From the NCBI GenBank assembly GCA_963575745.1, contig CAUYUJ010016366.1, forward strand, positions 142,501 to 206,500: 64,000 nt of DNA. Reading direction: 5' to 3'. Source of the stretch: Prorocentrum cordatum (Eukaryota; Sar; Dinophyceae; Prorocentrales; Prorocentraceae). This document shows positions 58,201 to 64,000 of the stretch, in pieces. The notes beneath the pieces are model-generated. The model was not told where the DNA came from and did no database searches. It saw nothing but the letters and a program-made list of their open reading frames with translations. Made by a program: the position numbers and the translations under genes. The number at the start of each line of letters is the position of its first letter. Position 1 is the stretch's first letter.

Positions 58201-58400
58201 GCCACTCCTCGGCCGAGCGCCCGTGCTGGGCCCCACAGCTGGCCTTTCAGTCTGCTGCGCAAGTGCGTGAATTGTCTGCCCTCTCTCTGCCTGTCGTTGC
58301 TCTGTTGTGTTCAGGAATTGCGTGTAATCTTCTCTTTGTGGCAGTTCAGTCTTCTACGCACGCGCACACTGTGTAGCAGCATGGTTGCCTGAATGGCGAA
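58201..58400 (+). other. Possible 3' untranslated region
   Basis: After the stop, TC/GT-rich sequence (CTGCCCTCTCTCTGCCTGTC) without frames. No poly-A tract marks an element end. Confidence 0.3.
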
Positions 58401-58507
58401 ACGTCGACATGGGGGTTAACCAAGGTTTTAACGGCCCCAGCCAGAGCCGAGTTTCTTTTTCCAGTGGAACGTCAGACGGCTTGAGTGGCTTGAGTGTTGC
58501 TGCGCTG

Positions 58508-58620
58508 CTCCCCCTCCTCCTCCTCCTCCTCCTCCTCCTCCTCCTCCTCCTCCTCCTCCTCCTCCTCCTCCTCCTCCTCCTCCTCCATCTCCTCCTCCTC
58601 CTCCTCCGCCCCCTCCCTCT
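58508..58620. repeat. (TCC)n microsatellite
   Basis: CTC/TCC run of about 75 bp grading into CTCCGCC. Confidence 0.95.
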
Positions 58621-58794
58621 GAGGGGGATGAGGAGAGGAGGAAGAGGAGAAAGAGAACGAGGAGTAGGACGAGGAGGAGGAGGGGAAGGGGGAGGGGGAG
58701 GGAGGAGGAGAACGAGGAGGAGGACGGGGACCCCTCCTCCTTATTCTCCTCCTCCTTCCCGCCCTCGTCTCAATGGCTTTGGGCCCCATTCACC

Positions 58795-59095
58795 CTGCCA
58801 TGCTGTGCGACCGCGGGCTCCAGGCGGCCAAAGCGCCTACCAGGCGTTCTACAGCTCGGCGTCGGCGCTGACGCTGGGAGCGCCCCCGCCGCGGGGGGGG
58901 GGGGGGGCGGAGGCGGAGGCGGAGGAGGAGGAGGAGGAGGAGGAGGAGGAGGAGGAGGAGGAGGAGGAGGAGGAGGAGGAGGAGGAGGAGGAGGAGGAGG
59001 AGGAGGAGAGAACCGACGTGCCTCCGCTGCCAGAAGGCGCCAGCAAAACGAGTCCCAACACGCCCATGTTGTTTCCACGTCAGAGGTTGCTCTAA
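58795..59095 (+). CDS. Possible exon(s) around a (GGA)n array
   Basis: The + strand reads QSAYQAFYSSASALTLGAPP before the (GGA)n run (58915-59005), and TDVPPLPEGASKTSPNTPML/FPRQRLL with a stop after it, in the same frame. Either the array is coded as poly-Glu or it is an intron. Not recognised. Confidence 0.35.
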
Positions 59096-59179
59096 CACTG
59101 CGCAGGTAGCTGGCCTGCCCCCAGTCATGCCACGACTTCGATGCCAACTTTTGCGCTGCGCGTGGTCTGCCATTCCGCG

Positions 59180-59840
59180 CTGTCTGTCGTCCTCGGTTGC
59201 ACTCGCAGAGTTGGCAGCGAACCAGCGCCCGACTACTACCACGCTTGTCGCGCGCGCGGGTGCCCTCGTAAAACTCCACGGTGCGCCGGACGCGCCATGG
59301 GCGCCAACGGAAAGTGCAAACATTGCGAGCGACAGCGATGCAGATCCAGGACCTGCAAGAAGCGAGCAGACGGTAGTAGAACGCACTGCATAGTCCACGC
59401 GGCGCGAGAAGCCCTAACCCCCGCTCCAAGTGCAAACTCAGTTCGCAACGCAAGGGATCCCCCGTGCTAGCGCGACTCGCAGCTCGCGGGCAGGCACTGG
59501 TCCAGCGCGAGCGGCTTTCAACGCAATGTGCCGCGCCGCGGTGCACGACGCGCGCGCGCTGCGCCGGGCAAAGCAGAGGCGCGCCTCGCAGGTCTTGCAG
59601 ACGTTGCGCGCCCTGGTTTCCACGCGACCGATCGGGGGGGGCCGTTCCCCGATGAACGGGGGCGCTTGGCGGCGGCACCTTTGTCGACGGACGATTGCGA
59701 CCCTGGCTGCGCAGCGAAGGCAACCCCATCGAAGTCCGGTCAGATGAGTCACCGCTGCGCCCACTGTCGGGCGCTTTTCCACAAAGAAGAAGGCTTCCGA
59801 AAGGGGGCGCGAAGTGTGTTCGCCAAGTGCTGCAGTTAAC
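59180..59840 (+). other. Cys-rich open stretch, unassigned
   Basis: One frame reads ACRARGCPRKTPRCAGRAMG, ANGKCKHCERQRCRSRTCKK and, after a stop at about 59469 and a gap, MSHRCAHCRALFHKEEGFRK/GARSVFAKCCS. The repeated CxxC and RxC pattern is suggestive of metal binding, but the opposite strand also gives Cys-containing frames and no family fits. Confidence 0.25.
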
Positions 59841-59844
59841 GGAG

Positions 59845-61600
59845 CTTGCCGCTTCGCGCCTGCATTGCCGCCGGCGCCGGCGACGTTCGTTTCGCCGATC
59901 AGTGGCGCTCCCGCAGCGACACGAACGTTGACCCACCACCCGTTCGCAGAGGCTGGAGTTCCCGCTGGGGACGAGAGCACCCACCCCGAATGCAAGTTAA
60001 GATGTCTGGCTTTCGTTCAAAGCATTCGGTTGCACAGTTGTGCTTTAGGCTTCGCGTCTTTCGTCGACTGCGACAGCCGCGCCCGTTCACCTGCCGGTTT
60101 GCCAGCACCTGGCGCGCGCGCGCGCGCCGCGTGCGCGCATCGCGCACGGCCGATCGCGCCGCGCAGCTGGCGCGCTCTTCCCCGCTCAGCCAGGGAAGAC
60201 CCGCGCCCGCTCGACTGTGCACCCACGATCCCGCGGAAGCCACAGCCATAAGACGTGGATCTTCTTTCAAGCCTCGACCGAAACATCCTCCAGGACCCAT
60301 GGCACGCCCGTGCAGCCGCGCGTCTTTCGCGACGCGTGGACGGGCGCGCCAGACTTGGGCAGCCCCCCGGACCCACGGAGCCCACGGACGGCGTTTTTCC
60401 CCTCATCTCGCGATCGCGCGCGGAGGAGGCCGGCGAAAGCACCGGGCGCCGCTGAGCCTCTGCACGCTGTGCGCTGCACTGGCGGCGCAGATCGGGACCC
60501 CCGGACATGCGACGAGCCATCATCATCAGAAGCGCCTTGCGCAGTGGTCGGAGATGGACCGCCCCCGCCGCACTTCACTATTGCGCATGAGCCGATTCCG
60601 CGGGCGGAGCCGGAACCCCCGAGTTGTCATTCCCATCGAAATTCGTCGACCCGTCGACCTAATTATCCTTTCCTGCGCCCACGCGGAGCTCTCGGCTACT
60701 GCACGGAATTGCACGCAGCGCCACGACGTTGCAACGAGCCCACGAGCCGTCGAACCTCCGCTGCAGAGTATTGTTCACCCCGCCTCACGCAACGGTACAA
60801 CAGCATCGCCACCATGGTAGAGCTCTCCCACCGCGGGGGCAGACTCCTCCAACTATGCGGTGCAGATGCGCACGCGAAGACCCCGCTCAGCCTGCGCGCA
60901 AGGACTCGTGGTCTGCATTGAGGGCGCAAGCGCACCCGATGACGCGCAAGACCAGCCAGCGAACGCACCACGTCTAGGAAAGCCCATACTGCCACCGGCC
61001 ACAATTTGGAGGGAGCCCGCGAGCCATGCAACAGCTTTATCTCCGAGCAATGTCCCTGGTGGCTCGGTTTGGGAGGCCAGACTAACTCCAGATTTCGTAA
61101 TAGAGGGGGGGGGGTCTCATCTCGGGGGGGGGGTCTCTTCCAGGCTATCTTGGAGGGCCTGGGGGGGGGTCTGGGGACGATGTTTTGGAGGGTTCTCCCA
61201 CGGGGGAGGTCTGAAATGGCTTGTCTTGGAGGGTCCAGACCCCCTCCCTTTTATTGCGAAATCTGGACTATTCCAAGCGCTGCCTGCGCATTCCCGCCGG
61301 CAGCGCAGAGCAGACGCGCCGCGCCGGCGCAGGCCCGCATAGGCCCCCTCGCTATGCCACCGCCTCCTCGCGACGCGCCACAGTCCGGAATGGCAGAAAC
61401 ACCACGCGCTGAATTTCGGGGGAGCGTAAGTCCCGGGTTTGCCAGGACTCGGGTTCGCCATCGTTTTTTGACGACCGCGCCTCGGATTTTGACGAGGAGG
61501 AGTTTCGTGGGATGTCTGCAGCGGAAGGCCTCGTCAAAATGCAGGCTCGGCCTCGTCATTTTTTGACGGCCTCGTCGGGGATTTCCGAGTCCCCTGTACC
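59845..61600. other. No supported gene
   Basis: G+C-rich, open over long stretches in several frames with Arg/Pro/Ala-rich read-outs. 61100-61250 has GGGGGGGTCT and GTCTTGGAGGG repeats. TTTTTGACG words with the GACCGCGCCTCG and GGCCTCGTC blocks at 61465-61580 suggest a small repeat. No recognisable protein. Confidence 0.4.
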
Positions 61601-61620
61601 CAGGTCTTACATCCCCCTGA

Positions 61621-61912
61621 GAATTGCGCAAACTTGCCGGACGGATCGTGGGTGCAATGTTTTTGCGCTGTTTCCGAGGTAGTGGGGCAAAACGGCAATA
61701 TGGTGGGTGCCTCGTCTCCGGCGCCTTGTGTAAAGCATACGGACAGTCCGCAATGGCAGAAACACCACGCGTGGAATTGCGCAAACTTGCCGGACGGATC
61801 GTGGATGCAATGTTTTTGCGTTATTTCCGAAGTAGTGGGACAAAACGGCAATATGGTGGGTGCCTCGTTTCCGGCGCCTTTGTGTAAAGCATGCGGACAT
61901 CCGCGGGGAGAT
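61621..61912. repeat. 151-bp direct tandem duplication
   Basis: GAATTGCGCAAACTTGCCGG starts at 61623 and again at 61774. CGGCAATATGGTGGGTGCCT recurs at about 61693 and 61845. The copies are about 93 percent identical by eye. A related scrap (GGCAGAAACACCACGCG) lies at about 61392. Confidence 0.9.
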
Positions 61913-62230
61913 GGTGAACGTATTGTTGTCGCAGGCTTCTGCGCGCGTCTCTCAGATAGCGCAAACACTTCCAGGGAGATACAGGGCTCGCGAGATTCCC
62001 AACAGCTTGTGCAAACTGTGAAAGCCACCAAAAACATAGCGCATGCACTGCTACCGCGCCAAAGCTTAACATTGCGAAAAACAGCAGAAAGATTGTGGAC
62101 GCAATTTCCGTCGTTGTTTCCAGGCCGTTATCAAGCAGTACGAAATTGACAGAAACATAGTGGAAATGGAGCAAGAGGAGAGGGATAAGTCCACGCAGAG
62201 GCACCGTATCTTTGGGCGACACTCGGGGCG
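61913..62230. other. No supported gene
   Basis: Unique, more A+T-rich sequence. No coding signal beyond short frames. Confidence 0.35.
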
Positions 62231-62239
62231 CAGATTATA

Positions 62240-62610
62240 TTTCCATGGTGATGCCGATGATGATTCTAGCGATGGTGATGCCGATGATGATGTTGACAAA
62301 GAAGGTGACGATGCTGATGACGTTGCCGGTGGCGATAATTGCCTTGCATAATATGACGACGTCGATGGCGACGATAATGATGACGACGATAAGAATGAGG
62401 CCAATGATGATGACGACGGTGGCGATGGTGATCGGGATGATGAGGATTTCGAAAATTCCGATGACGACGCTGATGACGACGACGACGATGTCGATGGTGA
62501 TTATGATGATGGTGTTTATAGTGATGATGATTATTATGATGAGGATGATGATAATGATGATAACGGCGACGACGACGACGACGCCGATGATGACGATGAC
62601 GGCGGCGACG
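62240..62610. repeat. GAT/GAC trinucleotide array
   Basis: Degenerate GATGAT/GACGAC repeats. Met/Thr- and Ile/Val-rich frames are artefacts. Confidence 0.9.
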
Positions 62611-62959
62611 ACGACGATTTTTCGGGAGATTTCCGTGTAATCCCAAGACGGCCCAGGATAGCGCCCACGCGAACCTTGAGGATTCGAGCAGCCCAAGCAA
62701 GCCCCAAAGCGCCATAAGCTAACCTGCAAATGGCCCCGGAGATCCTTGGGCGGCGAAAAAGATCAAGAGAGTCACCAGAGGCAAAGCAAAACAAAGTGCC
62801 AGTTGATGTTGCAAGATGTTGTTTCTTCCAGATTTCGTGGCTCGGGGAGGGCTGCAGAGGACGAGGAGGGAACAAGGGAGATCGAACGCAGAAGAGGAGG
62901 AGGAGAAGGAGGATTAGGAGGAAGAGAAGGAAGACGACAAGCGGATTGGAGTAGACGGA

Positions 62960-63391
62960 TGACGCTGACGATGGTGATGTTGATGTTGTTGATGGTGATG
63001 ATGATGGTGGTGATGGTGATGGTGATAATGATTATGGTGATGGTGATGATAATGATGATGGTGAGGTTCCCGATTATATGTATGATGATGTTTATGGTGA
63101 TGATAACAATAACAATAATCCGATTGTTAGTAATAAGATAATAAGGATGATGATGACGAAGATGGTAATGGCGACGATTATGATGATGATGGTGACGATG
63201 ATGATGATAGTGATGATGAGGATGTTGATAATGGTGTTGATGATGATGACGACGAGTATGGTGATAGCGACGATGATTATGTTGTTGATGATAATGATGG
63301 TGATGATACCCGTGGCGGTGACAGTGACGATGACGATGGCGATGGCGATGACGATGATAACGGTTGTGATGATGACGACTATTGTGTTGAC

Positions 63392-63490
<99 letters not shown>

Positions 63491-63560
63491 GGTGGTGATG
63501 ATGATGATGATGATGATGTCGATGATGATGGGGATTGTGGTAGATGATGACGACGATTAT
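62960..63560. repeat. GAT array with (GAT)28 core
   Basis: Degenerate GATGGT/GATAAT repeats with an uninterrupted (GAT)n run at about 63388-63474, then GGTGGT. Complement frames give poly-His. Confidence 0.95.
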
Positions 63561-63639
63561 GATAATGCCGAGAACGTAAGCGCGCGAAGCGCGCGCGCGT
63601 GAGTGGGAGTAGAAGAACTTACAGAGTATATCTAATATA

Positions 63640-64000
63640 AACAAATACGCCGGGCCCCCTCCCGGGGCGTCTTCCACCTCGCTCACATTTGATGTACGCT
63701 CCCGGTACAGCGCTTCCCGGCCTCCCGGGGAGCCCCCACAATGCCCAAAGACAGTCCAAGACGACCCCAAGAAGCCCCCCCAACGTAAAAGAATTGCCCA
63801 GGACGCTCCCAAGCAACCCAGGATAGCTTTCCGGCGGCTCTCCAGGTTCCCAGGAGGCCTCCAAGAGACCTCAAGAGAGCTCCGAGAGGCCTCCCGAGAG
63901 CGCCCAGAGAACCCAAAGTCGTGAATTGTCTTAGTTGTTTGCAGGGTTTTTGTCTTTTCACCATTTCATGTTTCCAACGCTCCAAGACGGCCGAAGAGGT
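63640..64000 (-). repeat. CTTGGGG/CCAAGA-type repeats
   Basis: CCCAAGA/CCAGGA/CTCCAAGAG units, the complement of the repeat type that fills the two CTTGGGG elements, but without their borders. It runs off the right edge. Confidence 0.6.

Noticed and set aside
58770-59984. 404-codon minus-strand frame with a long poly-Pro run
   Set aside because: The complement of the (GGA)n array joined to Arg/Cys-rich chance sequence. The + strand gives a more natural reading on both sides of the array.
62772-63812. 346-codon minus-strand poly-His frame
   Set aside because: The complement of the GAT arrays; no unique sequence of coding character.

Overview
The window looks like nuclear DNA of a dinoflagellate. 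The evidence is: (i) a 22-nt copy of the dinoflagellate spliced leader with a single mismatch at 31976-31997, sitting in front of a degenerate open frame, as expected of a retroposed trans-spliced mRNA; (ii) introns whose best in-frame boundaries are GC-AG or GA-AG with AG|G acceptors, a habit known from dinoflagellates; (iii) very low gene density, G+C-rich sequence, huge trinucleotide arrays and many short inverted-repeat-bounded elements. I cannot name the genus. Prorocentrales or Suessiales are guesses only. I found no prokaryotic, plastid or rRNA/tRNA features.

Genes. The most solid gene is a four-exon gene at 49.33-51.43 kb for a double p25-alpha (TPPP-like) protein: p25-alpha domain, four EPRxx pentapeptides, a coiled coil, and a second p25-alpha domain. 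Every one of its three introns contains a short element with terminal inverted repeats (TIRs), that is, an introner-like element. A second gene seems to run on the + strand from about 3.8 kb to at least 20.27 kb. Exons are visible as a Gln/Ala-rich stretch (3.78-3.85 and 5.78-6.04 kb), an exon with a PAM2-like stretch (11.15-11.25 kb), and three exons (19.17-20.27 kb) each carrying a 14-residue FxIxDPxxxxIxA motif. Its introns are built almost entirely of TIR elements and simple repeats. Other coding signals are exon-sized fragments (53.1, 54.64, 55.88 and 58.8-59.1 kb), a 244-codon retroelement ORF1-like frame at 57.47-58.20 kb with a zinc-finger-like degenerate segment before it, and the broken spliced-leader-tagged frame at 32.1-33.3 kb.

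Layout. 0-3.1 kb: microsatellites and a 217-bp tandem array. 3.6-11.3 kb: exons of the Gln-rich gene among GGA arrays and TIR elements. 12.1-17.4 kb: three consecutive 1.6-1.8 kb composite elements with ACCTAACAGCGA ends and hexanucleotide plus 73- or 60-bp minisatellite cores, two of them inside one older element. 18.3-21.1 kb: minisatellite, hairpins and the last exons of the Gln-rich gene. 21.1-24 kb: minus-strand degenerate coding. 24-30 kb and 43.7-46.5 kb: a large repeat family with GAC/GTC cores, in opposite orientations. 30-38 kb: the spliced-leader relic, a (CT)58 array and a nested insertion. 38-43 kb: dense TIR elements. 46.9-48.3 kb: a 78-bp-type minisatellite. 49-58 kb: the TPPP-like gene and further exons. 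58-64 kb: GGA/TCC and GAT arrays and little else.

Common theme. At least a dozen distinct families of small (about 90-200 bp) TIR elements, several present in 2-8 copies, occupy introns and intergenic DNA. In two introns the direct repeats at both ends coincide with in-frame splice sites, so insertion and splicing appear to share the same bases. All homology statements are from reading and memory; no database search was run.
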